This document shows positions 26,495 through 37,860 of a stretch of 55,292 nucleotides of DNA, piece by piece. The stretch's first letter is position 1. Every line of letters begins with the position of its first letter. The stretch is from positions 1 to 55,292 of the forward strand of contig JACQQM010000110.1 in assembly GCA_016207025.1 (NCBI GenBank), in the 5' to 3' direction. A program made the position numbers and the translations under genes. This DNA is from Nitrospirota bacterium (GTDB taxonomy: Bacteria; Nitrospirota; Nitrospiria; Nitrospirales; Nitrospiraceae). A model generated the notes under the pieces. That model saw nothing but the letters and a program-made list of their open reading frames with translations. It ran no database searches and was not told the DNA's origin.

Positions 26495-27694
26495 ATGACA
26501 GAACGCGTGGGCGAATTCGTTCCCACACCGCGGCTGCTCCTCGGTCCCGGCCCGAGCATGGTCCATCCGCGCGTGCTGCGCGCCATGGGCGCGCCCCTGC
26601 TCGGCCATCTGGATCCCGAGTTCCTGCGGCTGATGAACGAAATCCAGCAGATGCTGCGGCGCGTCTTCCGGACCGCAAACCGCTTTACGATCGCTCTCTC
26701 CGGAACCGGCTCGGCCGGCATGGAAGCGGCGCTGGTGAATCTGGTTGAGCCCGGCGATGCGGTGATCGTGGGCGTCAACGGGGTGTTCGGATCCAGAATG
26801 GCCTCGATTGTAGAGCGCTGCGGCGGGAAGCCGGTTCGGGTGGAAGCCTCCTGGGGCCGGATTGTGGAAGCCAATGCGATCAAGTCAGCGCTTGCCCGAT
26901 CCGGGCCGGTGAAGGCAGTAGCCGTCGTCCACGCGGAGACCTCCACCGGAGTCCACCAGCCGCTGGAAGAGATCGGCGCTCTCTGTCGGCAGCACGACGC
27001 CCTGTTCATCGTGGACGCCGTCACGTCCTTGGGAGGGCTGCCGCTGGAAGTGGACCGGTGGGGAATCGACGCCTGCTACAGCGGGACCCAAAAGTGCTTG
27101 AGCTGCCCGCCCGGCCTGGCCCCGCTCACGCTGAGTGAGCGTGCGCTGGCGGCGATTCGGAATCGAAAGGCACCCTGCCAAAGCTGGTACCTGGATGTGT
27201 CGTTGATTGCGGACTATTGGGCGGAAGCCAAGCGGGCCTATCACCACACCGCGCCGATCTCGATGCTCTATGCCTTGCGGGAAGCGCTGCGGCTCATCGA
27301 AGAGGAAGGGCTGGAGGCCCGGTTCGCGCGACATCGGCTGCACAGCGCCGCCCTGATGGCCGGCCTTGGCGCGCTCGGCCTGCTCCCGTTCGCGGAGGAA
27401 GGTCACCGCCTGCCCAGCCTGAACAGCGTCACGCTGCCGGCTCAGGTCGAGGACGCCGCGGTCAGGGCCGAACTCCTGCAGGAGTTCGGCATCGAAATCG
27501 GCGGGGGCCTCGGCGCCCTCCAGGGGAAACTCTGGCGCATCGGTCTCATGGGCGAGTCGTCTGCCCGGGAGCACGTGCTGTCGCTGCTGAGCGCACTCGA
27601 GGTGCTTTTTCTTCGCCATAAATGGATCAGTCGGCCCGGGATCGCCCTGGAGGCTGCTTCGCGGATCTATGCCGGTGACGGAAGAAAGGAGTGA
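26495..27694 (+). CDS. alanine/serine-glyoxylate aminotransferase family PLP enzyme
   Basis: 'LLGPGPSMVHPRVLRAMG.PLLGHLDPEF', 'VDAVTSLGGLPLEVDRWGIDACYSGTQKCLSCPPGLAPL'. Confidence 0.92.
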   Translation: MTERVGEFVPTPRLLLGPGPSMVHPRVLRAMGAPLLGHLDPEFLRLMNEIQQMLRRVFRTANRFTIALSGTGSAGMEAALVNLVEPGDAVIVGVNGVFGSRMASIVERCGGKPVRVEASWGRIVEANAIKSALARSGPVKAVAVVHAETSTGVHQPLEEIGALCRQHDALFIVDAVTSLGGLPLEVDRWGIDACYSGTQKCLSCPPGLAPLTLSERALAAIRNRKAPCQSWYLDVSLIADYWAEAKRAYHHTAPISMLYALREALRLIEEEGLEARFARHRLHSAALMAGLGALGLLPFAEEGHRLPSLNSVTLPAQVEDAAVRAELLQEFGIEIGGGLGALQGKLWRIGLMGESSAREHVLSLLSALEVLFLRHKWISRPGIALEAASRIYAGDGRKE

Positions 27695-28302
27695 CAGACT
27701 ACATTATGAAAAGAGCAGCCCTCTGGGGAACGTGGGCAGTGATGCTTGTGGTCGCTGTGGGAGTGGCGTACTGGGCCGCTGCCTCCCTCTTGAAGGAGCG
27801 GGAAGCGCCCGTCTCGATCCCCCCGGAAACGGTCGCGAACTATGTCCATGCCGTGATTGATGCGAACCGGACCGTGTACACGCGGCACATCGTGGAGAAA
27901 ATGCAGGCGACGGGCGTCGTGGAAGCAGCGGAAACCTGGAAACAGGAGAATGCGCTCCCGCTTCCAGCCCAGTTCCTGATCGAGACCGGCAAGCTCATGG
28001 CAGAGAAGGGCGTCGGCATCAGGTACCGGCTCGCAAGCCTGACGCCCATTTACGTCTGGAACGGGCCCACCACGGACTTCGAGCGCAAGGGCCTGGAGGC
28101 TGTCCTCAAACATCCCGAGCGGCCCTTTACCGGATTTTTCCGGACCGGCCGGGATCGGTACTTTCAGGCCATCTACGCCGACGTGGCCGTCTCCCAAGCC
28201 TGTGTCGCATGCCATAATACGCACATGAACAGTCCCCGTCGTGACTACAAACTCCACGACGTGATGGGCGGGATCGTGATCACCATTCCGGTGAATCCAT
28301 AG
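27691..28302 (+). CDS. DUF3365 (Tll0287-like) c-type heme protein
   Basis: N-terminal TM, 'YFQAIYADVAVSQACVACHNTH' with CxxCH; start may be ATG 27706. Confidence 0.8.
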   Translation: MTDYIMKRAALWGTWAVMLVVAVGVAYWAAASLLKEREAPVSIPPETVANYVHAVIDANRTVYTRHIVEKMQATGVVEAAETWKQENALPLPAQFLIETGKLMAEKGVGIRYRLASLTPIYVWNGPTTDFERKGLEAVLKHPERPFTGFFRTGRDRYFQAIYADVAVSQACVACHNTHMNSPRRDYKLHDVMGGIVITIPVNP

Positions 28303-28326
28303 CTGATCGGGTGTGGGAGAGCGGGC

Positions 28327-29550
28327 ATGAAACTGGTCATCCGGCATGCGCGTGTGATCGACGGCCGCGGCCGCGCGCGCGAGCGCGCGACGCTCGTGAT
28401 TCAGGAGGACCGCATTACCGCGGTCGGCGACGAGAGGACAGTACCGCTGCTCCGTGGCGCGGTGGAGATCGATGCCCGCGGGAAGACGGTGCTGCCCGGG
28501 CTGATCGATTGCCACGTCCACCTCTGCCTGGGCGGCGACGCGGACGTCATCCGGACGATCCGGGAGGAAGACCCCGCCCTCACGCTCCTCAAAGCGGCCC
28601 GCTTTGCCCGCGCCACCCTTGAGGCCGGCTTCACGACGGTCCGCGATGTCGGATTTCGGGACCACTCCATCTTCGCCCTCAGACAGGCCATTGCGGCAGG
28701 CATCCTACCGGGTCCCCGCATCCTCGCGGCCGGTCTCGCCATCTGCCAGACCGGCGGCCACGCCCGCTTCATCGGCCGCGAAGCCGACGGCCCGGTGGAA
28801 ATCGTGCAGGCGGTCCGCGAGCAAGTGGCCGCCGGCGCGGAGGTCATCAAGTTCATCGCCTCCGGTGGCGTGCTCACGCCGGGCACTTCCCCGGAACATG
28901 CGCAGTTGAGCCCCGAGGAACTGGCGGCCGGCGTAGCCGAAGCCCGCCGGGCCGGTCGGCGCGTGGCCGCGCATGCTCACGGCGCCGAGGGCATGAAGAA
29001 CGCGATCCAGGCGGGCGTCCATTCGATCGAGCACGCCACCCTGATGGACGATGAGGCCGCCGCCTTGATGCGCAAACATGGCGTCTTCATGGTTCCGACG
29101 CTGTCGGCGCTGGCCGCCACCGCCGACTGCGGCCTGACCTGCGGGGTCCCCGAGACGGTGGTAAGCAAGGCTCAGACCATGCGAGCTCGGCATGAAGCCA
29201 GCTTCAAGAAGGCTCACCGCACCGGCATCCCCATCGCGATGGGGACCGACGCCGGGACGCCGTTCAACCATCACGGAGCGAACGCGCAGGAACTGGAGCG
29301 CATGGTTGCCCTGGGCATGAGTCCGATGGAAGCCATCGTGGCGGCGACCGCCGCCGCGGCCAGGCTGCTGGGGATTGATCAGTTGGTCGGCACGATCGAG
29401 GCGGACAAGCTGGCGGATTTGGTCATTGTGGACGGCAACCCGCTCACGCGGATCAGCCTGCTCCAGGATCGGGGGAAGATCGCCGGGGTCATGAAGGCCG
29501 GTCGCTTCGTCAGCGGGCCGCTGAAGAATGAGCATATGGCCAATGGCTGA
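28327..29550 (+). CDS. amidohydrolase (imidazolonepropionase-like)
   Basis: 'VLPGLIDCHVHLCLGGD', 'VAAHAHGAEGMKNAIQAGVHSIEHATLMDD', 'MGTDAGTPFNHHG'. Confidence 0.92.
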   Translation: MKLVIRHARVIDGRGRARERATLVIQEDRITAVGDERTVPLLRGAVEIDARGKTVLPGLIDCHVHLCLGGDADVIRTIREEDPALTLLKAARFARATLEAGFTTVRDVGFRDHSIFALRQAIAAGILPGPRILAAGLAICQTGGHARFIGREADGPVEIVQAVREQVAAGAEVIKFIASGGVLTPGTSPEHAQLSPEELAAGVAEARRAGRRVAAHAHGAEGMKNAIQAGVHSIEHATLMDDEAAALMRKHGVFMVPTLSALAATADCGLTCGVPETVVSKAQTMRARHEASFKKAHRTGIPIAMGTDAGTPFNHHGANAQELERMVALGMSPMEAIVAATAAAARLLGIDQLVGTIEADKLADLVIVDGNPLTRISLLQDRGKIAGVMKAGRFVSGPLKNEHMANG

Positions 29551-29613
29551 TGGCTAATGGACCAGGGAAACACCTTCAAGCCATCGGCCATAAGCCATTA
29601 GCTATTGGCTCCT
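29534..29613. repeat. degenerate GGCTGATGGCTAATGG-type imperfect hairpin repeat
   Basis: Left arm atggccaatggctgatggctaatgg; right arm gccatcggccataagccattagctattggc; between convergent genes. Confidence 0.75.
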
Positions 29614-29616
29614 CGT

Positions 29617-30258
29617 TTAGCGCCTCACGTACAACAGCTCCAGCGCGTCGCGGAACCCGTTGAGGCGGCCGCGCTGGAACGTCTCCTGGAATCGCTGCTT
29701 CGTCTCCTGCACTCCCTCCGCATCATCCTGCCTGACGACCCGCTGGGAGATCATCATCTGCACCGCCACGTCCAGCAACCGTTTCTTGCGGCTCTCCATC
29801 TCAGGGGTCACGAATTCAGGCAGCACCTCGGCGGCGCGCTGGAGGACGACGCTCTCCTTGAAGGCATCGTAGCCTTGACGCTCGACGGTCCGCTCACGGA
29901 TGAGCGCCAGCTCAGCCTTCACCCGTTTGATGTCCTTCATCAGGATCGCGAAGACCTCCTTCCGCCCTTCCTCATACAGTTTTCGATCCATCTCCTCGAG
30001 GATGACGACCGGATCGGGGGGTTCCTCAGGGACTTCATAGGCTCCATATCGCAAGCGTTCGTAGGACTGGCGCGTCTCCGGATCGCCGAGCACCTCATAG
30101 GCGGCGTTGATCTCGCGAATCTTGGTTTCGGCGTCCCGGTTGTCCGGATTGCGGTCGGGATGATACTGGAAGACCAGCTTCCGATAGGCCTTCTTGATCT
30201 CTTCGTCGGAGGCATCACGCGAGACGCCGAGCGTCTCGTAGTAGTCCAGGCGGGCCAT
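29617..30258 (-). CDS. J-domain (DnaJ-like) protein
   Basis: '[34 protein letters not shown]' with HPD. Confidence 0.93.
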   Translation of the reverse strand: MARLDYYETLGVSRDASDEEIKKAYRKLVFQYHPDRNPDNRDAETKIREINAAYEVLGDPETRQSYERLRYGAYEVPEEPPDPVVILEEMDRKLYEEGRKEVFAILMKDIKRVKAELALIRERTVERQGYDAFKESVVLQRAAEVLPEFVTPEMESRKKRLLDVAVQMMISQRVVRQDDAEGVQETKQRFQETFQRGRLNGFRDALELLYVRR

Positions 30259-30391
30259 ACCTGCGCGAGACTATAACATCGGGCCGACACACCTGCAACA
30301 CACCGACACGACATGGATACCCGAGGGTCCGGCTCCCCGGCGCGTCTCTGCTTGACTCTCACCCGAAACCTGCTTAGCCTGGCACGCCAAC

Positions 30392-31714
30392 ATGCCCAAG
30401 GACTCGGCCGCACAGCCACCTTCCTGGCGTCATGGGATCACTCGCTATCAATGGCTGGTTTTGTTCGTCGCCTGGCTCGGGTGGGTCTTCGATTCCATGG
30501 ACGCCACCATCTACGCGATCGTGCTCCACCCGGCGCTGGAAGAACTGCTCGGCGTCTCTGCCGCAGGTGGGGTGGCGAACCATGAAGCCATCGGCCCGGA
30601 GGTGATTGGATGGTACGGTGGAATTATCTTCTCGATTTTCCTGGTCGGTTGGGCACTGGGCGGCGTGCTGTTCGGTATCGTCGCCGACTACATCGGGCGG
30701 ACCAAGACCCTGATCGTGACGATTCTCATTTACGCCGTGTTCACGGGGCTGGCGGCCCTGTCGGAAACCTGGTGGCATTTGGCGATCTACCGATTTGTGA
30801 CGGCGCTGGGGATCGGGGGGGAATGGGCGTCCGGAGCCGTGATCGTGGCCGAAGTCTGGCCGGAAGAAAAACGCGCCAAAGCGGCCAGCATCCTGCAATC
30901 AGCCTGGGCTGCAGGCTTTTTCCTGGCCGCCGCAATCAATCTGCTCTTGCGCGGATACGGCTGGCGTGTCCTGTTCGTGGTGGGGATCCTTCCGGCCTTC
31001 GTGTCGGTCCTGATCTTCGTGTGGGTGAAGGAACCGGAGCGATGGGTGAAGGCCCGCACAAAAGAGCTGGTCTCCGGAGCGGTTCGGCGTGCGAAGCTCC
31101 CGGAACTGTTCCACGGCCATCTCCGCCGGCCGACTCTGGTCGGGTCGGTGCTGGCCTTCGTGGCGGTGTTCGGGCTCTGGGGCGCAACCAATTGGACACC
31201 CACGCTCATCGGGGCCCTGCCGGAGCTGCAGGGCCTGGCTCGCACCGAGCTGGCCGGATACGTCAGCTACGCCATCATGGCGCTCAACGCTGGGGCTCTG
31301 GCCGGGTATCTCAGTTTCGGTCCATTGGCCGACCGGTTCGGGCGCCGGCCTGTCTTCGCCCTCATGTGCGCGGGCAGTCTCGTGATGCTGCCGGTCACTT
31401 TTCTGACGCCGCACGCGTATACCCATGTCTTGCTGCTGCTCCCGATCTTAGGATTCTTCAATAACGGCATTTTCAGCGGCTTTCCGATTTACCTCCCGGA
31501 GCTGTACCCGACTCGCCTGCGCGCCACCGGCGCGGGATTCTGCTTCAACGCCGGCCGCGTGTTGGCTTCGACTGGGCCTTTTCTGACCGGATTTCTGGTG
31601 GCGACGTTGGGCAGCTTCGGACGAGCCGCCAGCGCCATCGCGCTGATCTATGTCGTAGGGCTGGCGGTGCTGCCGTTTGCGCCCGAGACGCGGGGACGGC
31701 CGCTGCCGGAATGA
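30392..31714 (+). CDS. MFS transporter
   Basis: ~12 TM; 'GVLFGIVADYIGRTKTLI', 'FGPLADRFGRRPVFAL', 'YLPELYPTRLRATGAGFCFNAGR'. Confidence 0.93.
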   Translation: MPKDSAAQPPSWRHGITRYQWLVLFVAWLGWVFDSMDATIYAIVLHPALEELLGVSAAGGVANHEAIGPEVIGWYGGIIFSIFLVGWALGGVLFGIVADYIGRTKTLIVTILIYAVFTGLAALSETWWHLAIYRFVTALGIGGEWASGAVIVAEVWPEEKRAKAASILQSAWAAGFFLAAAINLLLRGYGWRVLFVVGILPAFVSVLIFVWVKEPERWVKARTKELVSGAVRRAKLPELFHGHLRRPTLVGSVLAFVAVFGLWGATNWTPTLIGALPELQGLARTELAGYVSYAIMALNAGALAGYLSFGPLADRFGRRPVFALMCAGSLVMLPVTFLTPHAYTHVLLLLPILGFFNNGIFSGFPIYLPELYPTRLRATGAGFCFNAGRVLASTGPFLTGFLVATLGSFGRAASAIALIYVVGLAVLPFAPETRGRPLPE

Positions 31715-31797
31715 AGCTCCCCGCAGCAAGCTACGGGGTATTCGGCGAAGGAGAATAAAAGTCGCGGGCCTGATCACGGGACTACGTACGTCGTGGC

Positions 31798-32535
31798 TCA
31801 TCCTTCGAGAAGCGCCCGCAGCGTGTGAGCGTTTTTGACGGCGGCCCCGTGGGCGTCATTGTTGAAATAAACATACACATCTTCCCCTTCACGTTCGTAG
31901 CGTCTGATCGCGCGCGCCTCGCGGGACAGTTGGGAGTCGGTATAGGAGGAGGCGAACAACTGTTCCCGGCCGTGGAACCGAACGTAGGTGAAGTCGGCCG
32001 TCAGGACATCCTGACGCGGGTAGCTGGGCGAATCGGCGATGCAAAGCGCCGCGTGATGCCGCTCCAACGCACGATAGACCCTGTCTGTGAACCAGGACTC
32101 GTGCCGAAATTCACAAACCAGCCGTAACCCGCGAGGGCTTCCTCGGCGGGCCATCGAGAGAAAGTCGGCCAGGCGCTGCGTGTCTTGTGGAAAACTGGCA
32201 GGAAACTGCAGCAGGATCGGGCCGAAATGCGTCCCCAGCGCACCGGCATTCTGCACAAAGGCGCGCCAGGGCTCCTCCACGTCGGAAAGCCGTTTCGTAT
32301 GCGTGATCAGGCGACTGGCCTTGAGGGCGAACACGAACTGTTCCGGAACCTGTCCCGCCCATTTCTCGTAGGTTGAGGGTCGGGGCAGGTGGTAGAAAGA
32401 ATAGTTCACCTCGGTGGTTGGAAACCGTCGGGCATAGAACTCCAAACGGCGGCTGGCGGGTAGCCCTTCGGGGTAGAACGAGTCGCGCCAACCTGGATAG
32501 CTCCATCCGGATGTCCCCACCAAGACCGTCGCCAC
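31798..32535 (-). CDS. DUF72 domain protein
   Basis: 'VGTSGWSYPGWRDSFYPEGLP...FYARRFPTTEVNYSFYHLP...FVFALKASRLITH...YVYFNNDAHGAAVKNA'. Confidence 0.93.
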   Translation of the reverse strand: MATVLVGTSGWSYPGWRDSFYPEGLPASRRLEFYARRFPTTEVNYSFYHLPRPSTYEKWAGQVPEQFVFALKASRLITHTKRLSDVEEPWRAFVQNAGALGTHFGPILLQFPASFPQDTQRLADFLSMARRGSPRGLRLVCEFRHESWFTDRVYRALERHHAALCIADSPSYPRQDVLTADFTYVRFHGREQLFASSYTDSQLSREARAIRRYEREGEDVYVYFNNDAHGAAVKNAHTLRALLEG

Positions 32536-32623
32536 GGATGATCTCCGATCACCGCTCTTGACCGCTCATGAAGCGCACGTAGGGACAGAATGTCTGGCCA
32601 TTCAAGGGGGGAGCCGGCGCGGC

Positions 32624-35059
32624 TCAGCTCCGGGTATCCAGAGCGTCCCGCACTTTCAACGCCAACTCTTCCGGCGTAAACGGCTTCTTGAGCAACATCA
32701 TCTCGGGTCCGACCGTGCTGCGGTGAGCAAGCGCGTCCTCGGCGTAGCCGGAGAGAAACAGGACCTTCATGTCGGGCCGTGAAGCGGTCAGCAGGGTGGC
32801 CAGTTCCGGTCCGCTCATCTCCGGCATGACCACATCGGTGACCAACAGGTCGATCGGGCCGGTCTGCTCCGCCGCAATCGTGATCGCTGCGGGTCCGGAG
32901 ACTGCATCGAGCACGGTATACCCCTGTTGCTCGATAATCTTGCGGATCAACGTCCGCACCACGCCTTCATCTTCCACAACCAAGATGGTCTCCGTGCCTT
33001 GGGGAATGACTCTGGAGGCCGGGGCTGTCGCCAATGCTTCATCTGTGGACGCCAAGCACGGCAGATAGATCTTCACCGTCGTCCCCTGTCCCACCTGGCT
33101 GTGGATATCGACGGCGCCATCGCTCTGCTTCACGATCCCATACACTGTCGCCAAACCCAGACCGGTCCCCTGTCCTAGCGGCTTGGTGGTAAAGAAGGGT
33201 TCGAAGCAATGCGCCAGGGTAGAGGCATCCATGCCCACGCCGGTATCCCGAACCGACAGCCTCACGTATCGCCCGGGCCTGGTTCCGGGGTGTATCCGGC
33301 AGTAGGCCTGATCCAGCTCGACGTTGGCCGTCTCAATGGTCAGCGTGCCGCCCTTCGGCATGGCATCCCGCGCGTTGACCGCCAGATTCATAATGACCTG
33401 TTCAATCTGATTGGGGTCTTGCAGGACCTGGATCAGCTCCGGTTCGAGCTCTGTCTCCAGGCGGATGTCTTCACCCAGCAGCCGTTGCAACATCCTGGTC
33501 AATCCGGTGACCACCTCGTTGAGGTCCAGCGGGGAAGGCTGACGAGATTGCTTCCGGCTGAAGGCCAGCAACTGTTGCGTCAGGTCCGCGGCACGTTTGG
33601 CCGCCTTACGAATTTCCTCCACATCCTGATAGACGGATGTTTCTGGATCGAGCGAATGGAGCAAAAACTTGCTGTAGCCCGTGATGATCGTGAGCAGGTT
33701 GTTGAAGTCGTGGGCGATCCCGCCGGCTAGCTGCCCGATCGCCTCCAACTTCTGCGACTGGCGAAGCTGCTCTTCGCTTTCCGTGAGCGCTTTCTCCAGA
33801 GCCTCCTCCGCCCATTTCCGCTCGGTAATATCGCGGAAGCTCCAGACCCGTCCCACGGTGTCGTTGCCGAGCCGGTACGGCTGCGAGTAGCGCTCAAAGA
33901 GTCGTCCGTCTTTGAATTCCAACACGTCGTAACTCTCCGCGTCCGCGCGCGCGTACAGTTGGCGCACTTTTGCGAGAAACTTCTCGGGGTCCTTCAACTG
34001 GTCGAGGAGATAGGTCAATAACTGGTTGTCGTTCCGTGACGCCATCACGGACTCAGGCACTCTCCACATCTCCATGAATTTTTGATTGAAACTGACGATG
34101 TTGCTCGCTTTGCCGACGACGAGGATGCCGTCGCTCGTCGATTCAAGCGTCGCGGTGAGCAGCGCACGGGCTTGCCGGACTTCCTCCTCCCCCCGCTTGC
34201 GCTCTGTCAGGTCAGAGAACCCCCAGAGCAGCGACGGGGTCCCTTCGAACGTCAGCGGCTGAACTGACACGCTGGCCCAGAAGAGAGTCCCGTCGACTCT
34301 CTTGAACATGACCTCATAGTGCTGGAGGTGCCCGTGTTTTTTGAGCGCCGACTGCAAGGCCTGACGTTCCACGGGGTCATGGAAGAAGTCCGAGAGTTTT
34401 CGGCGGATCAATGCCTCGGACGAGCGACCAAACAGCAGGCCAAGCTGCTCGTTGGCGTACAGGATGAAGCTGTCCAACGCGCGACTGAGGGCCAGCGGGG
34501 TCGGGCTGGCATTGGCAATCGCACGGAAGCGCTCCTCGCTCTCCCGCAGCGCTTCTTCCCCTCGCTTACGCTCGGTCTCAATAAAATCGGCCAGAATGTT
34601 GGCATTGCTCATCAGGGCGGCGGTCTGCTCTCGCGCCGTTTTTAGTTGGCTGGCGAGTTCGCCGAACTGTTGTGTTTTGTCCTCCTCAAGGCCTTTGATC
34701 AGATTGGACATGGTCGCCAGCTCGGAGGCCATGAGCTGCAGTTGCCCGTCCAGAAGGCTTTTCTTCGCATCGAGTTCCTTGGTATTCGCTTCCCGCTCAG
34801 ACTCCAACTTGGATCTCGCCAGCTTCAGGAGCTCTTCGGTCGACTTTGAGAGGGCATCCTGCGAAAGGCTGCCAATGCTTGACTTCAGATTTTCGACGAT
34901 CGTTTCCAGATGAGCCTTGCGCTGAGCCTCGCTCTCCCGAAACAGTTCCTCGGCCAGTTCCCTCGCGGTCTTCGCGTGGCTGCGTTGCATGACCAACGCC
35001 GCCGCGAGCCCTCCCGCGAGCCCCAGACACAGCGCCAGGAATACCAACATCCAGTTCAT
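32624..35059 (-). CDS. membrane-anchored PAS hybrid histidine kinase with C-terminal receiver
   Basis: N-terminal TM, '[24 protein letters not shown]', '[15 protein letters not shown]', '[14 protein letters not shown]...[13 protein letters not shown]'. Confidence 0.94.
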   Translation of the reverse strand: MNWMLVFLALCLGLAGGLAAALVMQRSHAKTARELAEELFRESEAQRKAHLETIVENLKSSIGSLSQDALSKSTEELLKLARSKLESEREANTKELDAKKSLLDGQLQLMASELATMSNLIKGLEEDKTQQFGELASQLKTAREQTAALMSNANILADFIETERKRGEEALRESEERFRAIANASPTPLALSRALDSFILYANEQLGLLFGRSSEALIRRKLSDFFHDPVERQALQSALKKHGHLQHYEVMFKRVDGTLFWASVSVQPLTFEGTPSLLWGFSDLTERKRGEEEVRQARALLTATLESTSDGILVVGKASNIVSFNQKFMEMWRVPESVMASRNDNQLLTYLLDQLKDPEKFLAKVRQLYARADAESYDVLEFKDGRLFERYSQPYRLGNDTVGRVWSFRDITERKWAEEALEKALTESEEQLRQSQKLEAIGQLAGGIAHDFNNLLTIITGYSKFLLHSLDPETSVYQDVEEIRKAAKRAADLTQQLLAFSRKQSRQPSPLDLNEVVTGLTRMLQRLLGEDIRLETELEPELIQVLQDPNQIEQVIMNLAVNARDAMPKGGTLTIETANVELDQAYCRIHPGTRPGRYVRLSVRDTGVGMDASTLAHCFEPFFTTKPLGQGTGLGLATVYGIVKQSDGAVDIHSQVGQGTTVKIYLPCLASTDEALATAPASRVIPQGTETILVVEDEGVVRTLIRKIIEQQGYTVLDAVSGPAAITIAAEQTGPIDLLVTDVVMPEMSGPELATLLTASRPDMKVLFLSGYAEDALAHRSTVGPEMMLLKKPFTPEELALKVRDALDTRS

Positions 35060-35141
35060 GGCCTTGATGGATCGTCAGTGACGAGTGAACCGTATGCGCG
35101 TCAGCTTGGTTGTAAGTATACCCGAACCTCGCAAAGACGCA

Positions 35142-37787
35142 TTATGCGCTGGTCAATTCCTTCACCAGCTTTCGTTCGTCGGATTCGGTTTTGACCACAC
35201 CGTTGAGGCGGGCATCCAGCAACCGGCCCAGGATAGTTTTGTAGAGCGGCCCCGGCTTGAGTCCCAGAGCCTTGAGATCGGAGCCGGTCAGCATGGGTTT
35301 GACATGCTGGTACGTGGTCAAGAACGCGGAAATCTGGCGCTTGACGGAGTCGGACTTGGTCTTGGCCATCAGGAACAGCAGAGTTTCGTCGGAGAGGCCG
35401 GACAGCACACGATACGTCTCGGCCGGACAGGGGGGCGGGCGTTTCATCAGACGGCGGAGGATGCCGTTCGAAGACACGTGGCCTATCCGGATCTTTGTGG
35501 CATACCGCTCCGGAACGGTCAGTCGCTTCAGGGTCTCCCCGACCGCCTTGCCCGGCAGCACCTCCATCAGCGCCATGAAATAGAGGACCCAGGGGTCCAT
35601 CTTCCGATCCAGATACAGCAGCCTGTACCAATCCAAGGCCCCCTCGACGGCCTTCAGAAGGGCCTCCAGCCGAGGCGACCACTTGAGGGTCGGGTGAATG
35701 AACCGGAGCAGGTCTAACTCCCCAAGCCGGGCCACCGCCTTGCGCGGCTCCTCCTCGGAGAACAGGAGCATGAGTTCCTCGAGAAGCCGGTGGCCGGAGA
35801 GGCGGTGAAAGAGGTCCATCTTGGCCGCGCCCTTGATCAAGGCAAGCGTCTCCCGGCCCAGCCGGAACCCGAACCGCCGCTCAAAGCGGATGGCCCGAAA
35901 CACGCGGGTCGGATCTTCCACGAAGCTCAGGCTATGGAGCACACGGATGGTTTTCTCTTTGAGATCGCGCCGGCCGCCGTAGAAGTCCAGCAGCTCCCCG
36001 AACTGCCGCGTGTTCAGACGGACGGCGAGCGTGTTGATCGTGAAGTCCCGGCGATAGAGATCCTTCTTGATCGAACTGCGCTCAACGGTGGGCAGCGCGG
36101 TTGGGTATTCGTAGTACTCGGTGCGGGCGGTGGCCACATCCAGCTTGAAGCCGTCCGGAAGGACGACGAGGGCGGTGCCGAAGCGCTCATGGACCTTGAC
36201 ACGCGCTCCCTTCCGGCGCCCGAGCGTACGGGCAAAGGCGATCCCGTCGCCCTCGATCACCAAGTCCAGGTCCAGGTTCTCACGTCCCAACAAGAGATCC
36301 CGGACGAATCCCCCCACCACATAGGCCGACACGCCCACTTCGTCGGCCAGCTCGCCGGCCTGCTCCAACACGGAGAAGACAGGGCCCGGCAGTCGCTCTT
36401 TCATCATGCCGCGAATATTGCGCCGGTCGGCTGGGTGCGAGAGAGCTGCCTCTTCCTGCCCTTTGACCCGAGCCCTGGCCGCCAGCAGGACGTCGTCATG
36501 CAGCGTGCGAAGCAGATCGGTCCGGGTGATCACCCCGATGACCCTGGCGTCCACGAGGATCGGGACGAACCGCTGGTTCAGCTCGATCATCCGGCCCTCG
36601 ATCTCGAGAAACGGCGTCTCCGGCGTCGCGGTGTACTGATCGGTCTGGACGAAGTTCTGGACGGCGGTCGCCGCGAACCCGTGAAAGAGGGCTTTCTGAA
36701 CGATCTCGCGCGTAATCAGGCCCCAGTACCGCCCCTTGCTGTCCAGAACGGGCAGCACATTGATCCCGTACTTGGTCATGCGGCCTTCGGCGTCGGCCAC
36801 GGTGGCGTCTTCGCCGATGACGATGACCGGCTTTGTCATGACGTCCCGCGCAAGCAGCGTGGGGCGGTAGCGTCCGGTCAGCAACTGCACCAGCCGTTCC
36901 TTGACCTCGATCAGGGTCTGCCCCTTGACGCTGGCCGCCGCCGCCACGGCATGGCCGCCGCCGCCGAACTCCTGGAGAAGCCGTCCCACGTCGATCTCGG
37001 GCCGTCGGCTGCGGCCGATGATCTCGATCTTGTCCTCCATCGCGACCGCGACCACCACCGCATCGTACCCCTCCAGTTCGGCCAGCTTGTGGACGACCTC
37101 CGCAAGGTCGCCCCGATACCGGTCATAGGGGCTGGTCGAGAGGAGCACCTTGCGGCCGTCCAGGTAATAGGTCTCGCTGGAGCGGAGAAGATCATTGAGC
37201 AGCGCGATCTGGTCCGGGTCCAGGTGGTGACGCAACGTGTCGGACACCACATTCAAATCAGCCCCGGCACGCAAGACCGCGGCCGCGGCGTCGAGGTCGC
37301 GGGGCGTCGTGGACGCATAGGCCAGCGAGCCGGTCTCTTCATAGAGTCCCAGCGCCAGCACGGTCGCCTCAAACGGGGTCAGCGGGAGGCGCTGCTCCTC
37401 CAGGCGCTCAATCATGACCGTGGTGGTCGCCCCGACCGGTTCGACAACGCGGAGGCCCGCTTGGAACGGGACCGTGTCTGCAAGATGGTGTGTATCAGGG
37501 TGGTGATCGTACACGTGGACCGAGACGTTCGGTTTGCCGCACAGGTCCTTAAGAGGACCGATGCGGTCGGGGTCCTGTGTGTCCACCAGGATCAGTCGCG
37601 TGACCTGCGCGAGATCAATCTCTTTGAGCCGCGCGATCCCAAGATCGTGCATGGCCATGAAGCTGCGGACGGCTTCCTGGGCTCCCCCCGGAAGAACCAG
37701 CACCGCGCCCGGGTAGAGTTTGCGCGCCGCGACCATGGAGGCCAGCCCGTCGAAGTCGGCGTTGAGATGGGTGGCAATCAGGTCCAT
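35142..37787 (-). CDS. DHH phosphoesterase - CBS - tRNA nucleotidyltransferase (A-adding type) fusion
   Basis: 'ATHLNADFDGLASMVAARKLYPGA', 'VYDHHPDTHH', 'EFGGGGHAVAAAAS', two CBS segments, 'AYVVGGFVRDLLLGRENLDLDLVIEGDG', 'RRDFTINTLAV'. Confidence 0.93.
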   Translation of the reverse strand: MDLIATHLNADFDGLASMVAARKLYPGAVLVLPGGAQEAVRSFMAMHDLGIARLKEIDLAQVTRLILVDTQDPDRIGPLKDLCGKPNVSVHVYDHHPDTHHLADTVPFQAGLRVVEPVGATTTVMIERLEEQRLPLTPFEATVLALGLYEETGSLAYASTTPRDLDAAAAVLRAGADLNVVSDTLRHHLDPDQIALLNDLLRSSETYYLDGRKVLLSTSPYDRYRGDLAEVVHKLAELEGYDAVVVAVAMEDKIEIIGRSRRPEIDVGRLLQEFGGGGHAVAAAASVKGQTLIEVKERLVQLLTGRYRPTLLARDVMTKPVIVIGEDATVADAEGRMTKYGINVLPVLDSKGRYWGLITREIVQKALFHGFAATAVQNFVQTDQYTATPETPFLEIEGRMIELNQRFVPILVDARVIGVITRTDLLRTLHDDVLLAARARVKGQEEAALSHPADRRNIRGMMKERLPGPVFSVLEQAGELADEVGVSAYVVGGFVRDLLLGRENLDLDLVIEGDGIAFARTLGRRKGARVKVHERFGTALVVLPDGFKLDVATARTEYYEYPTALPTVERSSIKKDLYRRDFTINTLAVRLNTRQFGELLDFYGGRRDLKEKTIRVLHSLSFVEDPTRVFRAIRFERRFGFRLGRETLALIKGAAKMDLFHRLSGHRLLEELMLLFSEEEPRKAVARLGELDLLRFIHPTLKWSPRLEALLKAVEGALDWYRLLYLDRKMDPWVLYFMALMEVLPGKAVGETLKRLTVPERYATKIRIGHVSSNGILRRLMKRPPPCPAETYRVLSGLSDETLLFLMAKTKSDSVKRQISAFLTTYQHVKPMLTGSDLKALGLKPGPLYKTILGRLLDARLNGVVKTESDERKLVKELTSA

Positions 37788-37829
37788 GGGTAGATTCTAG
37801 CAGGAACGAGGCGGGGGGTTAAACTTCGG

Positions 37830-37860
37830 TTGACAAACGGCCGAACCCGCTACGCATAAT
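37830..37860 (+). promoter_or_regulatory. candidate promoter of the DsrE-like operon
   Basis: TTGACA at 37830-37835 and CATAAT at 37855-37860; 19-nt spacer is long. Confidence 0.3.

Noticed and set aside
35790-37793. 667 aa plus-strand ORF opposite the DHH-CBS-nucleotidyltransferase gene
   Set aside because: Antisense shadow with biased composition; the minus-strand protein has clear domain motifs.
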